The position numbers and the translations under genes were made by a program. Of a stretch of 64,000 nt of DNA, positions 1 to 7,021 are shown one piece after another. Each line of letters begins with the position of its first letter. Within the stretch, counting starts at the first letter, position 1. Below the pieces are notes generated by a model. It did no database searches. It had not been told where the DNA came from and was given only the letters and a program-made list of their open reading frames with translations. Source of the DNA: Natronorubrum aibiense (lineage in GTDB: Archaea > Halobacteriota > Halobacteria > Halobacteriales > Natrialbaceae); contig NZ_CP045489.1 in the NCBI RefSeq assembly GCF_009392895.1, forward strand, positions 367,478-431,477, in the 5' to 3' direction.

Positions 1-41
1 GTATCAGTTGGATACTCCAGGAGCGTATTGACGGGACAGTT

Positions 42-590
42 ATGGTCGATAATCCAAACCGACCGTCAGAGAGTTTCTGCAAGGCTGCCCCGGGATCGAT
101 AGAGACAGGGTGTGATGCACCCGCTCAGGTTGACCGAAACGTCGATACTCTCCTCTCGGAGGCTACTGGTCAAGTCATCGGACTTGTCTTCCTTGGCATA
201 CTCATTGTGATCGTTCTAGCAGGCTGTCTGCTCCATGCGGGGTCATGGTTACTTGACGGTGAGGGCGGGGCAGCGACATCATTCGCCGTCGCGATCTGGG
301 GGCTGGTCCCGATCCTGTTCAATCTTCTCCTCGGTGTCGGCCTCCTCTACATGATGATTGACCCTGTGACGGTGACGCCAGATAGTAATCCGACCGTGTG
401 GATGGACGAGTTCCAAGCGGACCTCAAACCGTTAGAACAGTTGAAACCGCTATTCACCGGAATCACAACTCTGTGGAGTGGGATAATCTGGCGATTTGGA
501 CTTCTGCACAAACGGGGGTTAGCACCGGGAGAGGCGACCGGTCTGGCCGAAAGTGTAGCGTTGGTCTTCTGGTTACTCACCCTCATTTAA
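42..590 (+). CDS. Small haloarchaeal membrane protein
   Basis: The function is not recognised. The 182-residue product has a polar N-terminal stretch of about 40 residues and hydrophobic segments at roughly 43-67 and 79-106, which read as two membrane helices. A short hydrophobic tail follows at 172-182. The stop codon lies 5 bases before the start of an M48 metallopeptidase gene on the same strand, so the two are probably co-transcribed, and the protein may be a membrane partner of that protease. That link is inference from spacing only. The first in-frame ATG is used as the start. Confidence 0.6.
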   Translation: MVDNPNRPSESFCKAAPGSIETGCDAPAQVDRNVDTLLSEATGQVIGLVFLGILIVIVLAGCLLHAGSWLLDGEGGAATSFAVAIWGLVPILFNLLLGVGLLYMMIDPVTVTPDSNPTVWMDEFQADLKPLEQLKPLFTGITTLWSGIIWRFGLLHKRGLAPGEATGLAESVALVFWLLTLI

Positions 591-595
591 TTACC

Positions 596-1573
596 ATGCC
601 CTCCAGACCAACCACTCTTCAATTACGGATGGTCGCTGCCCTCCTTGGACTCGCCCTCGTCTTAGTTGGATTCCTTCTGGGAGTGTGGGTTGTGTTCTAC
701 GGTGTACTCGTCCTTCTTGAGATTACGAATGCCTTTCAGATAGCAGTCATTATTACTGTTGCAACGCTTTTGACGATCGGCTATCTCGAGTACAGACAGC
801 TCGAGACCATTGAACGACGTGCAGATGCTTATCCAGTGAATCGGGAGACAGCACCAGAAGTGTATCAAACAGCGACACGAGTTGCTGCCCAACTCAACGT
901 CCCTGTCCCAACGATTGCTATCTCAGACCGAGATGTGCCTGAAGCATTAGCGATTGGGTTCCGACCAGAAAACATCCATCTGGTACTCTCTCTTGGGACA
1001 ATCAAGGCACTGGACGGGCAGGAGGAACTCGAGGCAGTGATTGCGCACGAACTCGCTCACGTCAGAAACCGAGACGCGATGATCATGACGGTTGTGTCAC
1101 TTCCTGTTGTTCTCGCTAATGGACTGCGATCACGAATCACACAGATAGAAAATCCAGGGGCAGTTGGTATTGTGACCGTACCGCTTGGGTTTTTATCAAC
1201 CGGCGTTTGGGTTGTCGGGAGAACGATCACAGCTCGTCTGTCTCGAGCCAGAGAACGAGCGGCAGATCAGGCAGCGGCGGAGGTTACCGGATCACCTGCT
1301 GCCCTCGCCATCGCACTCCAACGACTCGATGACGAAATCGCAGGCACACCGACTCGTGACCTTCGTGAAGCTTCGAGTGTCTCTTCGTTATCTGTTCTGC
1401 CACTTGACCCAAAGGAACCTGAAAAAGTCATGCTTGGACCAGACGGAGACACTGAGCCGTCGTATTGGTGGCTCAGACGGTGGACACACCGACTCAAACG
1501 CTATCTCTTTGGAACACACCCGCCAACCGACGAACGAATCAAGGCGCTCTCAGAACTCGAGCGCAAACAGTGA
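596..1573 (+). CDS. M48 family zinc metallopeptidase (HtpX-like), membrane anchored
   Basis: The product (325 residues) is a membrane-bound zinc endopeptidase of the M48/HtpX type. In E. coli that family degrades misfolded membrane proteins. Two N-terminal hydrophobic segments (about 10-35 and 38-58) precede the catalytic domain. The zinc motif HELAH is at 151-155 and a downstream glutamate, E220 in a RERAADQAA context, fits the third zinc ligand. The ATG at 596 is chosen because an upstream extension to 398 would overlap the preceding membrane-protein gene in another frame and lacks family character. The stop codon directly abuts a palindromic IS200/IS605-like end sequence, so the natural C-terminus could have been altered by insertion. 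Confidence 0.85.
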   Translation: MPSRPTTLQLRMVAALLGLALVLVGFLLGVWVVFYGVLVLLEITNAFQIAVIITVATLLTIGYLEYRQLETIERRADAYPVNRETAPEVYQTATRVAAQLNVPVPTIAISDRDVPEALAIGFRPENIHLVLSLGTIKALDGQEELEAVIAHELAHVRNRDAMIMTVVSLPVVLANGLRSRITQIENPGAVGIVTVPLGFLSTGVWVVGRTITARLSRARERAADQAAAEVTGSPAALAIALQRLDDEIAGTPTRDLREASSVSSLSVLPLDPKEPEKVMLGPDGDTEPSYWWLRRWTHRLKRYLFGTHPPTDERIKALSELERKQ

Positions 1574-1640
1574 ACCACCTCGAGGTTACGCCTCGAGGCA
1601 CTCGGCCTGCCTTCCTGTAGAGAAGAAGGACTTACAGTCT
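1571..1640 (+). repeat. Solo IS200/IS605-like end, type 2 (palindromic)
   Basis: The segment begins with GAACCACCTCG, has the palindrome CCTCGAGG at 1578-1585 and again at 1591-1598, then continues CACTCGGCCTGC and CCTGTAGA. The same arrangement occurs at 57158-57210 and, with a longer loop, at 63365-63475. It looks like the end or 3' RNA-coding segment of a TnpB-type element left behind without its transposase. It starts on the stop codon of the M48 gene. Confidence 0.5.
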
Positions 1641-1658
1641 TCCGTGTTCGGGACGGTA

Positions 1659-2093
1659 TTATCGCCCAAGAAGACTACCGTCGGCGTACTTTTCCTCGTA
1701 CTCGGTATCGTCGGCGATAAGCATCAGAATTCCCTCAACTAGGCCAAGCACTGCGGGGATACCCGTCCAGAAGAAACAGAGGTAGAGTACGCCGAGTTTC
1801 ATGTTTCCCTGGTAAAATTTATGTGCCCCCAAGCCGCCGAGTAGTAGCGCCAGAACGCCGGCCGCGATCTTGTCTGAATCTGCCGATCCCTGCACGGAAG
1901 GCTGTCGAACACCACAGTCCGGACAGATTTCCGCCTGCTTGGTTATCAGGGTCCCGCACTCGACACAGTACTTCTCGTTTTCAGCCCGCTCGTCATAACT
2001 TCCCTCGAGAGATATGGTTTGATTGACCCCGCAGTTGGTACACAACTCTGCATCGTCGGCGATCTGCTCGCCACAATTAATACAGTACTTCAT
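1659..2093 (-). CDS. Double zinc-ribbon and TM2-domain membrane protein
   Basis: The 144-residue protein has two treble-clef zinc ribbons, C4/C7/C18/C21 and C43/C46/C57/C60, each a CxxC pair followed by a second CxxC. A TM2 domain follows (about 73-128) with the typical GGLGAHKFYQG turn between two membrane helices. Such proteins are widespread in haloarchaea and their role is not established. The zinc ribbons probably face the cytoplasm and mediate interaction. The gene stands alone, convergent with the M48 peptidase gene. Confidence 0.75.
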   Translation of the reverse strand: MKYCINCGEQIADDAELCTNCGVNQTISLEGSYDERAENEKYCVECGTLITKQAEICPDCGVRQPSVQGSADSDKIAAGVLALLLGGLGAHKFYQGNMKLGVLYLCFFWTGIPAVLGLVEGILMLIADDTEYEEKYADGSLLGR

Positions 2094-2152
2094 GTAGTGA
2101 AGACTGACTTCTTCTCAGACTCGACATAAGTACCTGATCGTTTGGACTCGCA

Positions 2153-2590
2153 TCACCACGAAGATAAGATCGAACTGAAAGCGATGATACCATATACGAG
2201 ACCAATACCGAGAACGGCAACCGAAGAGTCGAACAGCAACAACGCGAGTCCAAGTCCGTATCCAGAGCCGAGTAACGCACCAGTTACGGTTCGAACGATA
2301 TTATAGCCCCGCCGGTCGCGGAACGTCGTAACTGCCCAGTCGACAAACGAGGGAACAGGCAGCAACGCAACAGCGAGAAGCGCATCGGTGCCTCGAAACA
2401 TGATGCTATACGAGAGAAGTCCCATGGCGATCCCTGGATAGATGCCCAGACACCGCGCGCAGATGTGAACACGGTGACCGAAGACAGAAGGTGAATAACA
2501 CCGATAGAATTCAGACGGAAGGTGGTGTGCGAGCACGAATCGGCGCGTCTTGCTCAGACCCTTTCGTAGCTCTGCAGTATCGATCCGCAT
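2153..2590 (-). CDS. DUF2085-type small membrane protein
   Basis: The 145-residue protein has the DUF2085 pattern: AHHLPSEFYRCYSP near residues 21-34, then HICARCLGIYPG at 42-53. This gives conserved histidines (22, 23) and cysteines (31, 44, 47) that could bind metal. Hydrophobic segments at about 50-70, 75-90 and 105-140 follow. The function of the family is unknown. The ATG at 2590 is preferred over an in-frame extension to 2689, since the extension has no family character. Confidence 0.65.
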   Translation of the reverse strand: MRIDTAELRKGLSKTRRFVLAHHLPSEFYRCYSPSVFGHRVHICARCLGIYPGIAMGLLSYSIMFRGTDALLAVALLPVPSFVDWAVTTFRDRRGYNIVRTVTGALLGSGYGLGLALLLFDSSVAVLGIGLVYGIIAFSSILSSW

Positions 2591-2863
2591 AGGACGATTC
2601 TCGCAGAGTGACGGGATGTATCTACTGGACTCACGGCGGATCATCCATGCCACGTCTGCGATAGATCGATTGTTCTGATATGTTCTCAAGGTCTTGACGC
2701 TGGCTGGTGTGGACTGTATCTAGGAAGACGGCGAGAGACTCGAGAGTGGCACCGCGGTCGAATCGACAGTTGATGAAAGGTACTTTTTTAACGAGTTGTC
2801 TTGTCTTGAATGTAGTATGGATGCACTCCTGCCTATAGCAGTACACACGGCGAGGTGGCCACC

Positions 2864-3214
2864 ATGAGCAGTTCCACGGCCGAAGCCGAACTCAACGAGG
2901 ACGAGCGAGCGGGTCTCGAGCTCATCCGCGAGTCCGGCGGCATCCACCAGAGCGATTTCTGGAAGGAACTGGAAATCTCCTCGCGCAAGGGCAGCCGGAT
3001 CGTCGAATCGCTCGTTGAAAAGGAACTGGTCGATCGAGAGGAAACCATCTATAAGGGCCACAACACCTACTTCATCTCGCCGACCGCACGAGACCTCGAT
3101 TTCAGACTGCTGATGGCCGGCGATATGCTCTCGCCGTTTGTCGGCGAGGAAGAGATTGATCCTAACAGCGACGCCTTCTCGCAGTGGATTATGAACCTCG
3201 CGTACGAGGAGTAG
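2864..3214 (+). CDS. Winged-helix DNA-binding protein
   Basis: This 116-residue acidic protein has a winged helix in its first 65 residues (about 13-65): a helix ending near SGGIHQSDFWKEL, a recognition helix near SRKGSRIVESL and a wing with LVDREETIYKGHNTYFI. This is the MarR/TrmB-like layout of small haloarchaeal regulators. The ATG at 2864 is chosen over a GTG at 2855 because GAGGTGG lies five bases upstream as a Shine-Dalgarno sequence. The target genes are not known. It may cover the small downstream membrane-protein gene. Confidence 0.7.
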   Translation: MSSSTAEAELNEDERAGLELIRESGGIHQSDFWKELEISSRKGSRIVESLVEKELVDREETIYKGHNTYFISPTARDLDFRLLMAGDMLSPFVGEEEIDPNSDAFSQWIMNLAYEE

Positions 3215-3240
3215 TCGGTTCGATCCCCGCTTGAGTCGCT

Positions 3241-3576
3241 TTGACCGTCCGTCCGGATCGAACTACTCCAAATTTCTCGCACGACCACCCTGAGGAATTC
3301 ACGTTCAATCGCCCCACGATACTGTTCGTCATCTGGGTAGGGATCGCGTTAGTAATTACGGCGCTGGCAACGTTGGATCTCGTGCAGGAAGGGTTCGAGG
3401 ACGCCTGGATCTTTCTTTTGAGTGGGGTGATGCTTTTCTGGTTCATCGTCCGCGACTGGTTCCGCCACGAAGGTGGTGCGTTCGTACGACGAGACGATGA
3501 CCTTCCGTTTCTTGGTGTGACGGTCTTCGTGCTGGCAGTAACGCTTTGGGTCCTTATCGAACAGTTCGTCATCTGA
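3241..3576 (+). CDS. Small three-helix membrane protein
   Basis: The function is not recognised. The product has three hydrophobic segments, at about residues 25-48, 55-72 and 88-109, joined by short charged loops. The reading frame opens with a TTG codon at 3241 and no ATG precedes the first membrane helix, so the start is uncertain. It follows the winged-helix gene by 26 bases and may be co-transcribed with it. Confidence 0.5.
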   Translation: MTVRPDRTTPNFSHDHPEEFTFNRPTILFVIWVGIALVITALATLDLVQEGFEDAWIFLLSGVMLFWFIVRDWFRHEGGAFVRRDDDLPFLGVTVFVLAVTLWVLIEQFVI

Positions 3577-3749
3577 CAGTCTCTACGGATGCCAGCGAGC
3601 GCTTCCAGTCTCTCCTGACTAAATCCCACCCCCACAACCGTCCAACCAGACCGTGTTGGTTCGTCGAGTGACAATCAAAGCATGACGCTGCATAGTGATG
3701 AACTGAAGTCATCAAAAGCTTTTTCTTGAAATCTGATCACTCATCACCC

Positions 3750-4352
3750 ATGGCTAAGCCCACCTCACCTGGTTCTCCGCCAGGAAGCTACGATCTCTCC
3801 ACTGTCGACCTTAATGACGACCGCTACGAGGTCAAGCAGTCAGCGATCCGGAACAAGTACGCCGTCCGTGACAGCGCTGGTAACGTCGTCCTGCGCGGGA
3901 AGCAGAAGATGTTCAAGATGAAAGAGGAGTTCCCGTTCGTCACCGGTAACGGCGAGGACGCGTTCACGGTGAAGGCGGGCGGTATTATGGACGTGGCGGG
4001 GAACTACGCGATCACGGACGCGGGAACCGGCGAAGAGGTCGTCGTCCTCGACGAGGACTTCTCGCTGTTCGTCGAGAACTGGACAATCCGTGACCCCGAC
4101 ACCGGGGAGGCGTTGGCGACTATCCAATCGAAGAGCAAACCTCTCTCAGCACTCCGACACCTCGTCTCCGTTGCGAACCTCATCCCGAACAAGTACGAGA
4201 TATTCGACGCCAGCGGAAATCACGTCGGCGACATTGAGGGAAAGCTCTCACTGCGGGACACCTACACGGTCAGCATCGATGACGCCAGTGACGTCCCAAA
4301 AGAGGCCGTCATCGCCTCCGCATGTATTCTTGATGCCCTTGAAAACGAATGA
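3750..4352 (+). CDS. LURP-one-related (tubby-like fold) protein
   Basis: The 200-residue protein resembles the LURP-one-related/scramblase-like beta-barrel family: successive short beta hairpins with motifs such as RYEVKQSAIRNKYAVRD, GNVVLRGKQKMFKMKEE and NKYEIFDASGNHVGDIEGK. The family binds membranes or lipids in eukaryotes; its archaeal role is undefined. There is no signal peptide or membrane segment, so it should be cytoplasmic. The ATG at 3750 replaces an upstream TTG and begins a proline-rich leader. It stands alone, with a sizeable intergenic region before it. Confidence 0.7.
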   Translation: MAKPTSPGSPPGSYDLSTVDLNDDRYEVKQSAIRNKYAVRDSAGNVVLRGKQKMFKMKEEFPFVTGNGEDAFTVKAGGIMDVAGNYAITDAGTGEEVVVLDEDFSLFVENWTIRDPDTGEALATIQSKSKPLSALRHLVSVANLIPNKYEIFDASGNHVGDIEGKLSLRDTYTVSIDDASDVPKEAVIASACILDALENE

Positions 4353-4448
4353 GGTGTTTTCCACAGGCAACAAACCCGAGATAGTGTCCTCTGACGAGTT
4401 CACTAGCTCCCGCTCATTTCATTAGTCTATAATGGTTCTTAACGTGAG

Positions 4449-4484
4449 CGGATGTTCGGGCCTTGATCGTTCAGTACAGATTGT
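4449..4484 (+). repeat. Cassette-boundary repeat, copy 1 (degenerate)
   Basis: Shares GTTCAGTACAG and the following TGTC with the copies at 5344 and 5953; the left half has diverged. It marks the left edge of a series of one-ORF segments. Confidence 0.35.
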
Positions 4485-4524
4485 CTACGGCACGGGATGG
4501 GGAAGATATCCTTCAATTAGAAGT

Positions 4525-4788
4525 CTACTGGAAGAATGTGAGTATCATTCCAAGGACACTGAAAATTGCTGCAACGACTGCAATCCAAACGAAATTTCCC
4601 GGTTCGAACTCAGACGAACTTTGCCCTGACAGAGCGAATAGACTTGAGAGAAGTATACCACCGCCACCGAGAACCATTAACCCCGCACCGAGGGTGGTTC
4701 CTTCAATAAGAATCGTTCTGGACCCAACTAATCCAAGAGATAGACCCGCTGTCCCCATTGAGAGATGATAGAGAGTTGGACGTTGCAT
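4525..4788 (-). CDS. Small membrane protein, cassette ORF 1
   Basis: The function is not recognised. The 87-residue product has three hydrophobic stretches (about 6-24, 27-47, 65-86) separated by glycine-rich or charged turns, reading as a small polytopic membrane protein. The ATG at 4788 is preferred over an upstream in-frame start at 4842, because 4842 would place the coding region inside the conserved repeat at 4835-4857. The start lies about 47 bases from that repeat. It is one of four small ORFs each lying between repeat copies. Confidence 0.5.
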   Translation of the reverse strand: MQRPTLYHLSMGTAGLSLGLVGSRTILIEGTTLGAGLMVLGGGGILLSSLFALSGQSSSEFEPGNFVWIAVVAAIFSVLGMILTFFQ

Positions 4789-4834
4789 ACATAGATAGTT
4801 CAACCAAGCAACTATACCTGTTTTGGTGGTCAAA

Positions 4835-4857
4835 CCGCACACGTAGTTACCGGTATG
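4835..4857 (+). repeat. Cassette-boundary repeat, copy 2
   Basis: CCGCACACGTAGTTACCGGT is shared almost exactly with the copy at 5953. The sequence diverges after ACCGGT. Confidence 0.5.
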
Positions 4858-4866
4858 TCCGGAGAA

Positions 4867-5259
4867 TCATTGAGTAGTGCCGCGAAGCTGTTCTGGAATA
4901 ATTATCCTCTCAATGAGCGATGCGACTGCAAAGCCGATGAGATTGCCGAGTACAACGACGTCAAGGAAGAATAGGGGCCTACCACCAATGAGCCCAAGTC
5001 CGAGGACTATCGATACACAGAGCAGAGCGACACCACCAGCAACGTAACTGAGTCGTTCGCGCCGTTCTTTCGGAAGCCGGTCGCGGATAGCCCACGTGAT
5101 CGGGCCGAATATGAAAGCTGTTCCGATAGCGAAGATTGCAACCCAATTCCATGGTGATGGCTCATACTTAATCACACGCACCCCTGTGAGAAGAGCGATC
5201 ACGCCAAGTGACGCAAATAGCACAAGTTGACGCGATCGGTCTGAGTCTACCAAGGCCAT
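4867..5259 (-). CDS. Small membrane protein, cassette ORF 2
   Basis: The function is not recognised. The 130-residue product has four predicted membrane helices at about 10-27, 38-57, 72-92 and 97-118, with a basic loop between helices 2 and 3 (RDRLPKERRERL). The ATG at 5259 is chosen over an in-frame upstream start at 5277. It is bounded by repeat copies on both sides and runs in the same direction as cassette ORF 1. Confidence 0.55.
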   Translation of the reverse strand: MALVDSDRSRQLVLFASLGVIALLTGVRVIKYEPSPWNWVAIFAIGTAFIFGPITWAIRDRLPKERRERLSYVAGGVALLCVSIVLGLGLIGGRPLFFLDVVVLGNLIGFAVASLIERIIIPEQLRGTTQ

Positions 5260-5343
5260 GTCTTGATGTTGTCGCACAGCTCTAAATAACTACACGCCAA
5301 CATGATTGGCGTCTAGAGAAGTCTTCAACCACAGTAGTACATC

Positions 5344-5392
5344 CACACACGCAGTTACCGTTCAGTACAGGCCGTACAAGTATCGCCCATTC
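5344..5392 (+). repeat. Cassette-boundary repeat, copy 3
   Basis: CACACACGCAGTTACCGTTC and CAGTACAGGCCGTACAAGTA align over about 48 bases, nearly without gaps, with the copy at 5953. This copy lies between the divergent ORFs 2 and 3. Confidence 0.5.
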
Positions 5393-5410
5393 CAAGCCCT
5401 CACACAGAAA

Positions 5411-5420
5411 GCTTATATAA
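5411..5420 (+). promoter_or_regulatory. TATA box of the lipoprotein gene
   Basis: GCTTATATAA ends 21 bases before the ATG at 5442. This is the spacing expected for a haloarchaeal promoter giving a leaderless or nearly leaderless transcript. Confidence 0.5.
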
Positions 5421-5441
5421 ATATGTTGTGAATCTAACTAT

Positions 5442-5906
5442 ATGCTCTCTCGTCGCGCTACACTCCCTCTACTCGCTGGTACACTTTCGGGATGTACCGC
5501 CTCAGTTCTTTCTAACAGACATCCTCGTCTCAACTGTATCGAACTGATTAATTTAGACACACAAGCGCATACCGTTCGCCTGCGTGTCGAGTACGAGAAT
5601 GAAGAAATCCTCTCTGATTCGTATACTATTGATGGCCGTGAAGAAGATGGTCGCGCTCAACAACGATGGATTCCACAGGAGTGGCCCGACGAGACGGGGC
5701 CATTCCGTGTCCACTTTCGGATGAACACCCATTCAGAGTGGGTAACAATCGAATCTGAAGAAGAGTTGGGCGAGTATGCTATCCAGATAGCGTATCGGAT
5801 TGATTCAGATGGCCACGGCATACCCTTTTGGGAAACACGTGATGCTGATGACGACGTGCGAGGTTGTAGCGAATCGCTAGCGAACCCAATTGAAATTGAC
5901 GGCTGA
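5442..5906 (+). CDS. Secreted lipoprotein, cassette ORF 3
   Basis: The 154-residue protein starts with a twin-arginine signal (SRRATLPLLAG) ending in a lipobox, TLSGC, with Cys18 the likely lipidated residue. It should therefore be exported by Tat and anchored outside the membrane. The mature part is rich in beta-strand-like segments, resembling the small beta-sandwich lipoproteins common in haloarchaea (VRLRVEYENEEIL, then AIQIAYRIDSDG), and has two cysteines (C31 and one near the C-terminus) that could pair. No enzyme motif is visible. It is flanked by boundary repeats and has its own promoter. Confidence 0.65.
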   Translation: MLSRRATLPLLAGTLSGCTASVLSNRHPRLNCIELINLDTQAHTVRLRVEYENEEILSDSYTIDGREEDGRAQQRWIPQEWPDETGPFRVHFRMNTHSEWVTIESEEELGEYAIQIAYRIDSDGHGIPFWETRDADDDVRGCSESLANPIEIDG

Positions 5907-5952
5907 ACAATGGTTCAGACTGGATGTGGTTTCCGTGCGCTTTCCACTATAG

Positions 5953-6001
5953 CCGGTCAGTTCGCACACGTAGTTACCGGTCAGTACAGTTGCCGCAGTT
6001 G
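5953..6001 (+). repeat. Cassette-boundary repeat, copy 4 (best copy)
   Basis: CCGGTCAGTTCGCACACGTA followed by GTTACCGGTCAGTACAG. It contains CCGGTCAGT twice as a direct repeat. It separates the lipoprotein ORF from the 63-residue ORF. Confidence 0.55.
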
Positions 6002-6051
6002 TCTCCCGCTAAATGGAAACGAATATACACATAAGTGGTGAAATATAAAAT

Positions 6052-6243
6052 ATGACCTCGAAGACTAGTTCTCTTCTCATTCCCGGTATCATGTGTATGA
6101 TTATTGGATTTCTTCTTTTTCATGTGTTAGGTGCCGCATTCGGGCTAATAATTGGATTAGCAATGGGTGAACAATTCTACCAGCGCCACGAGTTAGAGAA
6201 GCAGGTCAACGAACTCCAAACAGAAGAGAAAGAGGAGAGGTAA
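6052..6243 (+). CDS. 63-residue membrane protein, cassette ORF 4
   Basis: The function is not recognised. The product has one long or two closely spaced membrane helices (about 8-40) rich in glycine, then a charged coiled-coil-like tail (RHELEKQVNELQTEEKEER). Its start is about 50-60 bases from repeat copy 4 and its stop 12 bases from copy 5. The size, hydrophobic start and helical tail resemble small single-pass regulatory membrane proteins, but no family is claimed. Confidence 0.5.
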   Translation: MTSKTSSLLIPGIMCMIIGFLLFHVLGAAFGLIIGLAMGEQFYQRHELEKQVNELQTEEKEER

Positions 6244-6254
6244 TGTTTGTACGC

Positions 6255-6287
6255 TACGGTCAGTTCGCAGCCATAGTGACCAGTACT
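6255..6287 (+). repeat. Cassette-boundary repeat, copy 5 (degenerate)
   Basis: TACGGTCAGTTCGCAGCCAT continues AGTGACCAGTACT, matching copy 4 in order with several substitutions. Confidence 0.4.
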
Positions 6288-6323
6288 CTCAAGAAATAAT
6301 CCTTAGAATAAAGCCACGGGGAG

Positions 6324-6800
6324 TTACTCCTTAGTAAAGAACTCATCCGCCCCTCGATCAACCTCACTTCGTGAGCTGTTCGTCACATCTTCACCGAATG
6401 CATCGACATACGGGTCCGAATCACTACATCTGGCTATGGTTTCTCTGACATCGTCCTCCCCGATCCACTTGATCAACTCCCCTCTCCCGTTCTCGACTTG
6501 TGCATGCATGTCCAGCATCGTCCGATACGCATGCTCCATCTCTAACTGCTCCATCTTCCGAACAACGTACTGCCCCCGTTCGGTAATTCGGTACTGGTCA
6601 CCGACCGAAGTTTCCTGTTCATCGATTTCAGGAGTGATAAGACCGAAGTCGCGGGCTTCACCGAGCCGAGCCGTTAGCGTTGACTCACTGATATGGAGTG
6701 CCTCTGCCAGGTCGGTGAAACGGTGTGGTCCGCCTTTTAGCACAATGAGGACACCGAGGCTACCGCGGCGCTGAAAGTACTCGCTAAGCGTGTCTGCCAT
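6324..6800 (-). CDS. HxlR-like winged-helix regulator
   Basis: The 158-residue protein has a winged helix at about 5-85: LGVLIVLKGGPHRFTDLAEA, a recognition helix in SESTLTARLGEARDFGLI and a wing containing DQYRITERGQYVV. This matches HxlR/PadR-type haloarchaeal regulators, where the helix LTARLGEA reads DNA. The C-terminal 70 residues are acidic and may dimerise. The ATG at 6800 is used because the longer frame starts with TTG. The nearest gene beyond its start is the IS4-type transposase, divergently oriented, so no target can be assigned. Confidence 0.7.
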   Translation of the reverse strand: MADTLSEYFQRRGSLGVLIVLKGGPHRFTDLAEALHISESTLTARLGEARDFGLITPEIDEQETSVGDQYRITERGQYVVRKMEQLEMEHAYRTMLDMHAQVENGRGELIKWIGEDDVRETIARCSDSDPYVDAFGEDVTNSSRSEVDRGADEFFTKE

Positions 6801-7021
6801 GCTCTCCGGTTCTGTGTGCGGTCGCAACTGATGTGAAGGTTCTGTTGATCTCCAACTCCAGTTTGAACCAGAGCGTGCTTTGATTTAGAGTCAATCTGAA
6901 CTTCAAGCTTGCTCAACAGGTTATTGATTATCATCCCGCTTCGCGTTTTTTCTCGTATGTACTCTGTCGGCCTGACTCAGTTCAGGTACTTCGAATCAAA
7001 GTCGATTAATGGAATTTAGAT

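Noticed and set aside
398..595. Upstream extension of the M48 peptidase frame
   Set aside because: It overlaps the preceding membrane-protein gene in another frame and has no family character. The ATG at 596 gives a normal N-terminal membrane helix.
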